64,000 bases of DNA from Pseudomonas sp. 31-12 (GCF_003151075.1 NZ_CP029482.1:6230001-6294000), one strand, 5' to 3'; counted from the stretch's first letter, positions 54,714-63,212 are shown. Translations and numbers: made by a program. Notes: generated from the sequence alone by a model not told the origin.

Positions 54714-57700
54714 ATGCCCAGACTGCCGACCGTGCTTTTTTTGCTGTCGCTGATGACCTGGACCGCAACGGCTGGCGCGCTGACTCTGACCGACGAAGAA
54801 CGTAGCTGGCTGGCGGCTCACCCGGACTTGCGCCTGGGTGTCGACGCGTCTTGGCCGCCGTTTGAATTTCGTGACGACCAAGGCCGCTATCAGGGCCTGG
54901 CGGCGGACTACATCAACGTGATCCGTCAGCGGCTGGCCGTCAAACTGACGCCCATCGAACCGATCAGTTGGACCGAAGTCCTGCAGCAGGCCAAGCAAGG
55001 TAAGCTGGACGTCCTGCCGGGCATCATGTCGACCCCTGAACGCCAGTCGTACCTGTCATTCACTCGCCCCTATCTGGACTTTCCGATTGTCATCCTCGCC
55101 CATGTCGGCGGCCCCCAGCCGCGCAAGCTCGAAGACCTCTACGGGCTGAAGATCGCGGTGGTGGAAAACTATGCGCCCCACGAACTGCTGCGCACGCACC
55201 ATCCCGACCTGAATCTGGTAGCGATGCCCAATGTCAGTTCGGCCTTGCAAGCGCTGGCCACCGATGAAGTGGACGCGGTCGTGGGCGATCTCGCCTCCAG
55301 CGTCTGGAGCCTGCGCCAGCTCAAGCTCGACGGCCTGTATGTCAGCGGTGAAACGCCCTACCGCTATCAATTGGCGATGGCCGTGCCCCCAAACAACAAA
55401 ATGCTGGTCGGTATCCTGGACAAAGTTCTGGCGGATATGAGCTCAAGTGAAATCAGCGCCATTCAGGAGCACTGGATCGGTAACGTCCTGGATCATCGAA
55501 CTTTTTGGTCGGATCTGCTGGTTTACGGTCTGCCAGGGCTGCTGTTTCTGATGATCATGCTGGCAGTGGTCATCCGGATCAACCGCCGCTTGAGTTCGGA
55601 AATTGCCCGGCGAGTCGATCTGGAACAAGAGCTACGCAGCAGCGAATATCATTACCGCGGGCTGGTGGAGAGCCTTTCCGCGATAGCCTGGGAAGCGCGA
55701 ATCAGCGATTTCACCTACAGCTATGTGTCACCGCATGCCGAAGAACTCCTTGGCTATCCCCTTTCCCACTGGCTGATTCCGGGCTTCTGGCGCAACATCA
55801 TCCACCCTGCGGACCTGACCCGGGCCCAGACCTTCTGCGATCACGAAGTGCTGGCCGGCCGCGATTACAGCGTCGATTACCGGGTCATCACCGCCGACGG
55901 CCGCTGCCTGTGGGTACGCGATATCGTCAGTCTGATCGAGCACGGGCATGAGCCGGTGATGCGCGGACTGATGATCGACATCAGCGACGCCAAGCGCACG
56001 GAAGAGGCGCTGAGCCTGTCCGAGCAAAAATTCGCCTCCGTGTTTCAGCAATGCCCGGACATCCTGGTGATTGCGCGGCTTTCCGACGGCTGCCTGCTGG
56101 AAGTCAACAAAGCGTTCGAGGAACAAATTGGTCTCAGGGCCGAAGACGTTATTGGCCAGACCGCTACGGACCTGAACATCTGGGGCATTCCCGGCGTCGG
56201 TCCGGGTTTGCTGCAGCGCCTTCAGGCCGGCAGCATCCGCAACCTGGAGATGCCCTTTCGCCGCAACAACGGCCAGGTGTTTACCGGCCTGATTTCCGCC
56301 GAACCCTTCGATCTCGATACGACCCCTGCCTTGGTCGTCGTCGTGCGCGATATCAGTCAGCTCAAGGAAACCCAGCAACAACTGCAAACCTCTGAAGAAA
56401 AGTTCGCCAAGGCCTTCCACGCCTCCCCGGATGGCCTGTTGCTGTCGCGGCAGAGCGACGGGTTGCTGCTGGAGGTCAACGAGGGTTTCAGTCGCATCAC
56501 AGGCTTCAACAGCGCGATGTCGGTGGATCGTTCGGCCCTGGAGCTGGGGATATGGGTCAATCTCAACGAGCGCAAACAGATGCTCGATTTGCTGCACCGG
56601 GATGGCTTCGTTCGCGACTTCAGTTGCCATATCCGCCGCAGTGACGGGCAGATCCGTCTCTGCGAGGTGTCCAGCCGTCCGCTGCCCATCGGCGACGAAG
56701 ACTGCATGTTGACCATTGCCCGGGACATCACCGAGCGGCATTTGATGCAGGAAAAACTGCAACAGGCCGCCACGGTGTTCGAGAGCACCGCCGAAGGTGT
56801 ATTGATCACCGACACCCAACAACACATCAGCGCGGTCAACCGTGCGTTTACCGAGATCACCGGCTACAGCGAGAGCGAAGCACTGGGCCACACCCCTCGC
56901 CTGCTCGCCTCGGGCCTGCACGACAGCGCGTTTTATGCGGCGATGTGGCATCAACTGACCGATGAAGGTCATTGGCAAGGCGAGATTTCCAACCGACGCA
57001 AGAATGGCGAGCTCTACCCGAGCTGGCTGACCATCAGCGCCGTGCGCAACCGGGAAAAATTCATCACTCACTTCGTTGCGGTGTTCGCGGACATTTCCAG
57101 CCTCAAGCACGCGCAGGCCAAGCTCGACTACCAGGCGCACCACGACCCACTGACGGGCCTGCCAAATCGCACGCTGTTCGAGAGTCGACTGCTGACCGCA
57201 CTCAATACCCAACAGGAAAACGGCGGTCAGGGCGCAGTGTTGTTCCTCGACCTGGACCGCTTCAAACACATCAACGACAGCCTTGGCCACCCGGTCGGTG
57301 ACTTGCTGCTCAAAGGCATCGCCGTGCGCCTCAAAGAGCAGCTGCGCGATATCGATACCGTTGCGCGCCTGGGTGGCGACGAATTCATCATCCTGCTGCC
57401 CGGCCTGCAGCAGTCCAGCGATGCCGACAACATCGCCACCAAACTGCTCAATTGCTTCGCCGCACCGTTCCAGGCCGGCGAGCACGAGTTCTTCATCAGC
57501 GCCAGCATTGGCACCAGCCTGTATCCCAAGGACGGCTGCGACGTTGCCACGCTGGTCAAGAACGCCGATGCCGCGATGTATCGCTCCAAAGCCAAGGGCC
57601 GCAATCGGGTGGAAAGCTACACCCGCGACCTTACCGCCCAGGCCAGCGAGCGCGTGGCGCTGGAACATGAACTGCGGCGCGCCATCGAGCGCAACGAGCT

Positions 57701-58460
57701 CTATCTCTACTACCAACCGAAAATCAGCCTCGCCGACCATCGACTGGTCGGCGCCGAAGCGCTCATTCGCTGGCATCACCCGACCTTCGGTGCGGTACCG
57801 CCGGAACACTTCATTCCCTTGGCCGAAGAAAACGGCATGATCCTGCAAATCGGCGACTGGGTACTGGAGACCGCCTGCCGACAAATGTTTGAGTGGAACC
57901 AGGTCTATGAGTGCCTCGGCCCGCTGTCGGTCAACCTCGCCGGCGCTCAACTGCGCCAGCCGAATCTGCTCGGGCGGATCGAACAACTGCTCAAGGACAA
58001 CGGCCTGGCACCCGGTTTTCTGCAACTGGAAATTACCGAAAACTTCATCATGAGCCAGGCCGAAGAAGCGCTGGCCGTGTTGCACCAACTCAAACACCTG
58101 GGCGTGCAATTGGCGATAGACGACTTCGGTACGGGCTACTCGTCCCTGAGCTACCTCAAGCGCCTGCCGCTGGACATCCTCAAGATCGACCAGTCCTTCG
58201 TCCGCGGCCTGCCTGACGATCCGCACGATGTGGCGATTGTTCGCGCAATTATCGCCTTGGGGCGCAGCATGCAATTCACCATCATTGCGGAGGGCGTCGA
58301 GACCCTGGCGCAGCAACAATTCCTGGCCGAAGAAGGCTGCGAACAGATCCAGGGCTACATCGTCAGCCTGCCCCTTCCCCCCGATGAATTCGCCGCGACG
58401 TTTCTTCGTATAGCCGTATCGGATTTTTCGGATAGCACAGCCGAGAAACCATCGTTATAA
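54714..58460 (+). CDS. rmcA: RmcA-type GGDEF/EAL c-di-GMP regulator with four PAS domains
   Basis: 1248 residues. Signal sequence, periplasmic SBP_bac_3 domain (about 25-260, starting RSWLAAHPDLRLGVD), TM span near 265-290, four PAS domains (about 305-800), GGDEF with intact motif at 887-891, EAL with intact motif at 1015-1017 and IDDFGTGYSSL. By length, architecture and its place after rpoD this is the orthologue of P. aeruginosa RmcA, a phosphodiesterase that responds to redox state/phenazines and affects biofilm structure. The frame is open back to 54501, inside rpoD; the ATG at 54714 follows ACGAGA and a signal peptide. Confidence 0.92.
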   Translation: MPRLPTVLFLLSLMTWTATAGALTLTDEERSWLAAHPDLRLGVDASWPPFEFRDDQGRYQGLAADYINVIRQRLAVKLTPIEPISWTEVLQQAKQGKLDVLPGIMSTPERQSYLSFTRPYLDFPIVILAHVGGPQPRKLEDLYGLKIAVVENYAPHELLRTHHPDLNLVAMPNVSSALQALATDEVDAVVGDLASSVWSLRQLKLDGLYVSGETPYRYQLAMAVPPNNKMLVGILDKVLADMSSSEISAIQEHWIGNVLDHRTFWSDLLVYGLPGLLFLMIMLAVVIRINRRLSSEIARRVDLEQELRSSEYHYRGLVESLSAIAWEARISDFTYSYVSPHAEELLGYPLSHWLIPGFWRNIIHPADLTRAQTFCDHEVLAGRDYSVDYRVITADGRCLWVRDIVSLIEHGHEPVMRGLMIDISDAKRTEEALSLSEQKFASVFQQCPDILVIARLSDGCLLEVNKAFEEQIGLRAEDVIGQTATDLNIWGIPGVGPGLLQRLQAGSIRNLEMPFRRNNGQVFTGLISAEPFDLDTTPALVVVVRDISQLKETQQQLQTSEEKFAKAFHASPDGLLLSRQSDGLLLEVNEGFSRITGFNSAMSVDRSALELGIWVNLNERKQMLDLLHRDGFVRDFSCHIRRSDGQIRLCEVSSRPLPIGDEDCMLTIARDITERHLMQEKLQQAATVFESTAEGVLITDTQQHISAVNRAFTEITGYSESEALGHTPRLLASGLHDSAFYAAMWHQLTDEGHWQGEISNRRKNGELYPSWLTISAVRNREKFITHFVAVFADISSLKHAQAKLDYQAHHDPLTGLPNRTLFESRLLTALNTQQENGGQGAVLFLDLDRFKHINDSLGHPVGDLLLKGIAVRLKEQLRDIDTVARLGGDEFIILLPGLQQSSDADNIATKLLNCFAAPFQAGEHEFFISASIGTSLYPKDGCDVATLVKNADAAMYRSKAKGRNRVESYTRDLTAQASERVALEHELRRAIERNELYLYYQPKISLADHRLVGAEALIRWHHPTFGAVPPEHFIPLAEENGMILQIGDWVLETACRQMFEWNQVYECLGPLSVNLAGAQLRQPNLLGRIEQLLKDNGLAPGFLQLEITENFIMSQAEEALAVLHQLKHLGVQLAIDDFGTGYSSLSYLKRLPLDILKIDQSFVRGLPDDPHDVAIVRAIIALGRSMQFTIIAEGVETLAQQQFLAEEGCEQIQGYIVSLPLPPDEFAATFLRIAVSDFSDSTAEKPSL

Positions 58461-58461
58461 T
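58456..58461 (+). promoter_or_regulatory. -10 box of the tRNA gene over the rmcA stop codon
   Basis: TATAAT overlaps the TAA stop of rmcA and is followed by the GC-rich discriminator CCGCGGCC, as in stringently controlled stable-RNA promoters. Transcription would start a few bases before the tRNA. The -35 box is poor. Confidence 0.5.
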
Positions 58462-58475
58462 CCGCGGCCTACTGA

Positions 58476-58552
58476 GGGCCTATAGCTCAGTTGGTTAGAG
58501 CAGAGGACTCATAATCCTTTGGTCCACGGTTCAAGTCCGTGTGGGCCCACCA
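58476..58552 (+). tRNA. tRNA-Ile2 (CAU anticodon, lysidine type)
   Basis: 77 bases with CCA encoded. Acceptor GGGCCTA/TGGGCCC, D stem GCTC/GAGC, anticodon stem GAGGA/TCCTT with loop CTCATAA, T stem CACGG/CCGTG. The anticodon CAT alone would suggest Met, but the C4-G69 and C5-G68 pairs are those recognised by TilS in tRNA-Ile2 and differ from elongator tRNA-Met, so it probably reads AUA after lysidine modification. Confidence 0.85.
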
Positions 58553-58558
58553 AACAAG

Positions 58559-58586
58559 AAAGCCGCGCAAATGCGCGGCTTTTTTT
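58559..58586 (+). terminator. terminator of the tRNA gene
   Basis: AAGCCGCGC-AAAT-GCGCGGCTT followed by a run of T, seven bases behind the tRNA CCA end. Confidence 0.9.
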
Positions 58587-58612
58587 CTGCGACTAACGTT
58601 TGGCCTAAGAGA

Positions 58613-58798
58613 TCAGACCAGCCGAACCACCAAGGCAACAGCAACAATAGTCACGAGCGCCAGCGCGGCACCGAGTCCAAACGGCAGTAGGATTGCTCGG
58701 GTCGCGATGGGGGATGGGCTACGCATGTCTTCGGCCAAGGCGGCCACGTCACGGTGTAACTGTTCAATGCTGGCTTGAATCGTAGGAGGTGTGGACAT
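58613..58798 (-). CDS. small single-span membrane protein, unknown
   Basis: 61 residues: a polar N-terminal helix (IEQLHRDVAALAEDM) and one C-terminal span (LLPFGLGAALALVTIVAVALVV) ending Arg-Leu-Val. The ATG at 58798 has AGGA nine bases before it. It has the same plan as the next gene upstream on the same strand. Function unknown; placed in the variable stretch behind the tRNA. Confidence 0.6.
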   Translation of the reverse strand: MSTPPTIQASIEQLHRDVAALAEDMRSPSPIATRAILLPFGLGAALALVTIVAVALVVRLV

Positions 58799-58923
58799 AC
58801 TGCGTCTTCCTGCAGGGATCACGGGTCACGCCTAATGCGCTAACCCTTGTTAGATAAGGTGGGCTGCTAAGCGGTAAAACTCAAGCACCTCCGATCATTG
58901 GTCGCTTCCGTGTGTTAGGGATT

Positions 58924-59118
58924 TTAAAGCTTGGACCACAATCCGACGGCGGCGACAACGGCGGTCACTAGACCGGCGCCTACTGCGAACGGATACCAAA
59001 AAGCCTCCTGCCTAAGCTTGCTTTCTTCGGCCATAAACTTGCGGGTTTCAGCAATGAATCTCCGGATTTCGACTTGAAGCTTATCGAGCTCCAGATTTTT
59101 GCGGTCATTTTGTAGCAT
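58924..59118 (-). CDS. small single-span membrane protein, unknown
   Basis: 64 residues: a strongly charged helix (KNLELDKLQVEIRRFIAETR, coiled-coil-like) followed by one span (YPFAVGAGLVTAVVAAVGLW) and a short SKL end. AGGA sits seven bases before the ATG. 125 bases upstream of the other small membrane protein. The architecture occurs in small phage- or island-borne membrane proteins, but no family is recognised. Confidence 0.65.
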   Translation of the reverse strand: MLQNDRKNLELDKLQVEIRRFIAETRKFMAEESKLRQEAFWYPFAVGAGLVTAVVAAVGLWSKL

Positions 59119-59565
59119 CAGTCATCCTGTCGGGGCTCGGGTCGCGTCCTGTGCGCTGCTCCGCGGCGGGACATGCGTTTTTTCCTGTCTGCCGTCTAGG
59201 TTATATTTTGCGCTGACGTGAGGTTATCGGATGACGTCTGCCATGGTTGTAGGCAAACTCCGAGAATTGCGTAATGGGTGCGTTTAGGCACTTTGCCGCC
59301 TTGTTGGCGTTCTCTTCGACGGGATACTCTCCGGACGTCGCTGCAAATGCAGCGATCGGGTGTGGTAACCCGGGAACCAGCGCAACAGTGCACTCATCAC
59401 GAAGATAGGCAGTTTTTTATGCCTGTGATCTCGATATGGCAGCTGTGCGTGGGACGCCTTCGGGCGTGCCGGTTTCCTTGGTTCCCGGTTTACCACCCTG
59501 CGTACAGCTGCCACCCTTTCGTGTGGTAACGAAAGTGGCAGCTCCTCGAACCCAGGAGTTATATC
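59119..59565. other. 447-base region with complex inverted repeats
   Basis: No protein gene is convincing. It holds a 17-base inverted motif pair (59362-59378 with 59480-59496), a 17-bp RNA-type stem with an internal UUCG hairpin, and the DUF3077 leader proper. Base composition is visibly poorer in GC than the core genes. It separates the divergent small-protein gene and the DUF3077 gene. Confidence 0.6.
59362..59558 (+). promoter_or_regulatory. switch-like structured leader of the DUF3077 gene
   Basis: Three segments compete: TGGCAGCT (59437), AGCTGCCA (59506), TGGCAGCT (59536). Segment 2 can pair with 1 in a 17-bp stem (59437-59453 with 59497-59513) with three G-U pairs, enclosing a five-pair ACGCC-TTCG-GGCGT hairpin. 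Or it pairs with 3, extended by CTTTCGT/ACGAAAG around loop GTGGTA. Segment 3 runs into CTCCT (59542-59546), which can cover the ribosome-binding AGGAG (59554-59558). Pairing 2-3 should thus free, and 1-2 should hide, the start site. Confidence 0.6.
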
Positions 59566-59871
59566 GTGAACAAAACAAATCCGTCCGCAATTTCAGACCT
59601 GAAAACCATCGGTTTCACCCCACTCATCTACTGCTCGGATCAGGCGTTGTTCAACGTCCGCGCCGGCGTCCCCATCGTTGATGCATTGTCACAAGCCTCC
59701 GATCTGCTGTTCCTCGCCAAATCATTTGCCGAGGACGCAGCCTACGCAAGAGACACCGACCGCCACGCCTGGGCCGCGCATTATCTGACGGCGATGGGTA
59801 AGGCGGTAATTGATGATGTGGTGAAGGTGCTTACACCAAGGCCTCCCCGGACAGCGACGGAGTCCGAGTAA
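59566..59871 (+). CDS. DUF3077 family protein
   Basis: 101 residues with the DUF3077 pattern: PLIYCSDQALFNVRAGVPIVDALSQASDLLFLAKSF and a conserved Trp/His-rich centre (RHAWAAHYLTAMGKAVIDDV). A mostly helical cytoplasmic family found in many copies in Pseudomonas, function unknown. GTG start with AGGAG seven bases upstream. Preceded by a long structured leader. Confidence 0.75.
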   Translation: MNKTNPSAISDLKTIGFTPLIYCSDQALFNVRAGVPIVDALSQASDLLFLAKSFAEDAAYARDTDRHAWAAHYLTAMGKAVIDDVVKVLTPRPPRTATESE

Positions 59872-59897
59872 TAGCGCGGCTTTTCCCGTTGTAAGGC

Positions 59898-59917
59898 GCC
59901 CCGATTATTCGGGGCTT
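59898..59917 (+). terminator. terminator behind the DUF3077 gene
   Basis: GCCCCGA-TTAT-TCGGGGC followed by TT, 27 bases past the stop. Confidence 0.65.
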
Positions 59918-59958
59918 CCGAATCGTGATCGGGCGTGCATTACGCGCCTGCAATGTCG

Positions 59959-60639
59959 TTATTTCCTGAATGGATCGGCATCACTACAGCTGCCAGCCCC
60001 GACGCCCAACGCCGGAATCGCCCGCACCACCCCCATCCGCTCAAGCACCTCCCTCGTCAACACACCCTCATACGTATCCGCCGCCCTGCCCCATTGCTCC
60101 ACGATACCCATGCCATCAACCAACGTCTCGCCCAACCCAATAATCGTATCGGCCAGCTGCTCAACGATTGTTTGAGTCCGTAACCACAGGCGATCCGTAA
60201 TCTCTTTCAGCTCGGCGGTTACGCGATCAGGCGAAGCCGGATCCGTATCGGGGTAGGTGATGTTACGCAGCAAGTGCCGTAACTCCCTGATTTTTGCGTA
60301 GTCCTGTTCTGCCCCAAGTTCTCCCCTCAGGATGGCGGCCGCTTTCGGCTTATCGACGCGTTTGCCGGGCGAACGCTTTGAAGCCAATGACTGCGCCATG
60401 GCGCCCGCAAAGAGGACCATCATTCGGGCTTGCAGATGCTCCTTCATTGCCTCAATCGTCGTAATTGAACGCGCCAAGGTAATGGAAGCGCCCGCTTGAT
60501 GCCTCAAGTCCATGGTCACTGTCAGGCTCACATCACCCGTTTCAAACCCCAAGACTCGGGCAACGACGTAGTGACCCATTTCGTGATTGGCAATCTGCAC
60601 TGCGTGATCCCGGACAGCGGGAGGCATGTTCTTTGTCAT
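59959..60639 (-). CDS. stand-alone M41 (FtsH-type) zinc peptidase
   Basis: 226 residues with the metal motif HEMGH at 19-23 and a third ligand candidate D113 in GAEQDYAKIRELRHLL, which matches the position and context of the third ligand of FtsH peptidase domains; LFAGAMAQSLA matches the family helix between them. No AAA ATPase domain and no membrane span are present. The ATG at 60639 follows GAGGTG. Most likely a soluble metalloprotease with partner or substrate unknown. Convergent with the DUF3077 gene; in the accessory region behind the tRNA. Confidence 0.7.
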   Translation of the reverse strand: MTKNMPPAVRDHAVQIANHEMGHYVVARVLGFETGDVSLTVTMDLRHQAGASITLARSITTIEAMKEHLQARMMVLFAGAMAQSLASKRSPGKRVDKPKAAAILRGELGAEQDYAKIRELRHLLRNITYPDTDPASPDRVTAELKEITDRLWLRTQTIVEQLADTIIGLGETLVDGMGIVEQWGRAADTYEGVLTREVLERMGVVRAIPALGVGAGSCSDADPFRK

Positions 60640-60795
60640 TTTGATCACCTCGCATCCCTCGATTTCTCATTCGACTATGACTGACAGCTGGTGTCCATCC
60701 TGTCTTCCGCGCGCCGTCTGACGTTCTCAGACATCCGCCGTGCCAGCCGTGCTGTAACATGCCAAGCCACTGATTTGTGTTGCCGGAGACGCCCC

Positions 60796-61257
60796 TTGCC
60801 TGACACCCGCCCACCCGTTCTTGACGAAATCGACCGCCAACTCATCGCGGCCTTACAGATCAACGCGCGTGAGAGCGTGGCCATGCTCGCTCGCCAATTG
60901 GGCATCGCACGGACCACGGTGACTTCACGTCTGGCGCGGCTGGAAAAGGCCAAAGTCATCACCGGTTACGGCGTGCGGTTGGGTCAACGGGTGGTGGATG
61001 GCGGATTGCAGGCGTACGTCGGGATCACGGTGCAACCGCGCTCGGGCAAGGAAGTGCTGCGTCGGCTCAGCGCCATGGCCCAGGTGCAGCAGTTGTGTGC
61101 GGTGAGTGGCGAATTTGATTATGTGGCGTGGTTGCGCACTGAATCGCCGGAGCAACTGGATCAGTTGCTGGATCAGATTGGCAGTGTCGATGGGGTGGAG
61201 AAGACTACGACATCGATCATCTTGAGTAGCAAGATTGATCGGGGGCAGCCGGTTTAA
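60796..61257 (+). CDS. AsnC/Lrp family transcriptional regulator
   Basis: 153 residues: N-terminal helix-turn-helix (DRQLIAALQINARESVAMLARQLGIARTTVTSRLARLE) and C-terminal RAM ligand-binding domain. The TTG at 60796 has GGAG eight bases before it and gives the family length; the frame is open 35 codons further upstream without support. Next to davBA, it is a likely regulator of lysine breakdown. Confidence 0.87.
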   Translation: MPDTRPPVLDEIDRQLIAALQINARESVAMLARQLGIARTTVTSRLARLEKAKVITGYGVRLGQRVVDGGLQAYVGITVQPRSGKEVLRRLSAMAQVQQLCAVSGEFDYVAWLRTESPEQLDQLLDQIGSVDGVEKTTTSIILSSKIDRGQPV

Positions 61258-61267
61258 ACGCGGTCCA

Positions 61268-61359
61268 GGGTGGGAGCGGGCTTGCTCGCGAAAAGGGAGT
61301 GTCAGTCGACATCTCTGCTGTCTGGCCCACCGCATTCGCGAGCAAGCCCGCTCCCACAC
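61268..61359. repeat. REP doublet (REPIN)
   Basis: Inverted copies at 61268-61292 and 61335-61359 with cores GGGAGCGGGCTTGCTCGCG and CGAGCAAGCCCGCTCCC, loop containing GTGTCAGTCGACATCT. Between the AsnC-type gene and davB. Confidence 0.9.
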
Positions 61360-61517
61360 TGGTCAGTGCGTAGCGATTGATCGTCATAGTGATCGAGTAA
61401 TTGGCAAAACGACGACACATTGCGTCTTATTAACGTGTTCTACGCTCTCTAGAATGGCTGCCATCTTTTCCTATACTCAGATGCGCATTCCGCGTCGGGT
61501 CGCCAGTAAGGTCAGTC

Positions 61518-63200
61518 ATGAACAAGAACAATCGCCATCCTGCAGACGGTAAAAAACCAGTCACCATTTTCGGCCCGGACTTTCCTTTCGGCTTTGACGA
61601 CTGGATCGAACACCCGGCCGGCCTGGGCAGCATTCCAGCACACAATCATGGCGCTGAAGTGGCGATTGTCGGCGCGGGCATCGCCGGCCTGGTGGCCGCC
61701 TATGAACTGATGAAACTGGGCCTCAAGCCCGTCGTCTACGAAGCCTCGAAGATGGGCGGTCGTCTGCGTTCCCAAGCGTTCAACGGGACCGATGGCATCG
61801 TCGCCGAACTGGGCGGCATGCGCTTCCCGGTGTCGTCCACGGCGTTTTACCACTATGTCGACAAGCTCGGTCTCGAGACCAAACCCTTTCCCAATCCGCT
61901 GACGCCTGCCTCTGGCAGTACCGTGATCGACCTGGAAGGCAAAACCCACTACGCACAAAAGCTGGCGGATCTTCCTGCACTGTTCCAGGAAGTGGCTGAC
62001 GCGTGGGCGGATGCGCTGGAGGCCGGCTCGCAGTTTTCCGATATCCAGCAAGCGATCCGCGACCGCGATGTTCCACGCCTCAAAGAGCTGTGGAACACCC
62101 TGGTTCCGCTGTGGGACGACCGCACCTTCTACGACTTTGTCGCCACCTCCGAAGCCTTCGCCAAGCTCTCGTTCCATCACCGCGAAGTGTTCGGCCAGGT
62201 CGGTTTCGGCACCGGCGGCTGGGACTCGGACTTCCCGAACTCGATGCTGGAAATCTTCCGCGTCGTGATGACCAACTGCGACGATCATCAACATCTGGTC
62301 GTCGGCGGCGTCGAACAAGTGCCACAAGGCATCTGGCGTCATGTGCCGGAACGTTGCGTGCACTGGCCCGAAGGCACCAGCCTCAAGTCGCTGCACAGAG
62401 GCGCGCCACGCTCCGGGGTTAAAAAAATCGCTCACGCCCCGGACGGCCGTTTTGCGGTCACCGATAACAACGGCGACACCCGCGAATACGCCGCGGTGTT
62501 GACCACCTGCCAGAGCTGGCTGCTGACCACCCAGATCGAATGCGACGAAACCCTGTTTTCGCAAAAGATGTGGATGGCCCTCGACCGCACCCGCTACATG
62601 CAATCGTCGAAAACTTTCGTGATGGTCGACCGCCCGTTCTGGAAGGACAAGGATCCGGAAACCGGCCGCGACCTGATGAGCATGACCCTCACCGATCGCC
62701 TGACCCGCGGCACCTATCTCTTCGATAACGGCGACGACAAACCAGGCGTTATTTGCCTGTCGTACTCGTGGATGAGCGACGCGTTGAAAATGCTCCCGCA
62801 CCCGGTGGAAAAGCGCGTGAAACTGGCGCTGGATTCATTGAAAAAGATCTACCCGAAAGTCGACATCGCCGCGCGGATCATCGGCGACCCGATCACCGTG
62901 TCGTGGGAAGCCGACCCGCATTTCCTCGGCGCCTTCAAAGGTGCCTTGCCCGGTCACTATCGCTACAACCAGCGCATGTACGCGCACTTCATGCAGGACG
63001 ACATGCCGGCCGAACAACGCGGGATTTTCATCGCCGGCGACGACGTTTCGTGGACGCCGGCGTGGGTCGAAGGCGCGGTGCAGACCTCGCTCAACGCGGT
63101 GTGGGGCATCATGAAACACTTCGGCGGTGAAACTCACGCCGAGAACCCGGGTCCAGGTGATGTGTTCAACGAGATCGGTCCGATCGCCTTGCCCGAGTAA
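61518..63200 (+). CDS. davB: L-lysine 2-monooxygenase
   Basis: 560-residue flavin monoamine-oxidase-type enzyme. VAIVGAGIAGLVAAYELMKL (FAD dinucleotide motif, about 47-66), GGRLRS and the C-terminal GDDVSWTPAWVEGAVQTSLN form the FAD site. Oxidative decarboxylation of L-lysine to 5-aminopentanamide. By recall the sequence closely resembles P. putida DavB along its length. It is followed after 12 bases by davA. Confidence 0.92.
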   Translation: MNKNNRHPADGKKPVTIFGPDFPFGFDDWIEHPAGLGSIPAHNHGAEVAIVGAGIAGLVAAYELMKLGLKPVVYEASKMGGRLRSQAFNGTDGIVAELGGMRFPVSSTAFYHYVDKLGLETKPFPNPLTPASGSTVIDLEGKTHYAQKLADLPALFQEVADAWADALEAGSQFSDIQQAIRDRDVPRLKELWNTLVPLWDDRTFYDFVATSEAFAKLSFHHREVFGQVGFGTGGWDSDFPNSMLEIFRVVMTNCDDHQHLVVGGVEQVPQGIWRHVPERCVHWPEGTSLKSLHRGAPRSGVKKIAHAPDGRFAVTDNNGDTREYAAVLTTCQSWLLTTQIECDETLFSQKMWMALDRTRYMQSSKTFVMVDRPFWKDKDPETGRDLMSMTLTDRLTRGTYLFDNGDDKPGVICLSYSWMSDALKMLPHPVEKRVKLALDSLKKIYPKVDIAARIIGDPITVSWEADPHFLGAFKGALPGHYRYNQRMYAHFMQDDMPAEQRGIFIAGDDVSWTPAWVEGAVQTSLNAVWGIMKHFGGETHAENPGPGDVFNEIGPIALPE

Positions 63201-63212
63201 GAGGAATCCAAA

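Noticed and set aside
55728..58319. 863-codon open frame opposite rmcA
   Set aside because: Lies wholly inside rmcA, whose domains are all intact; no known domain on the minus strand.
58476..58552. Elongator tRNA-Met
   Set aside because: The CAT anticodon fits, but C4-G69 and C5-G68 are TilS recognition pairs of tRNA-Ile2 and are not those of elongator tRNA-Met.
59284..59514. Minus-strand frame of 76 codons across the DUF3077 leader
   Set aside because: It runs through the inverted repeats, which explain the lack of stops; Arg/Pro-rich product without motif.
58476..60700. Attachment-site duplication of the tRNA 3' end
   Set aside because: I looked for the T-arm/acceptor sequence again downstream and found no second copy and no integrase gene.
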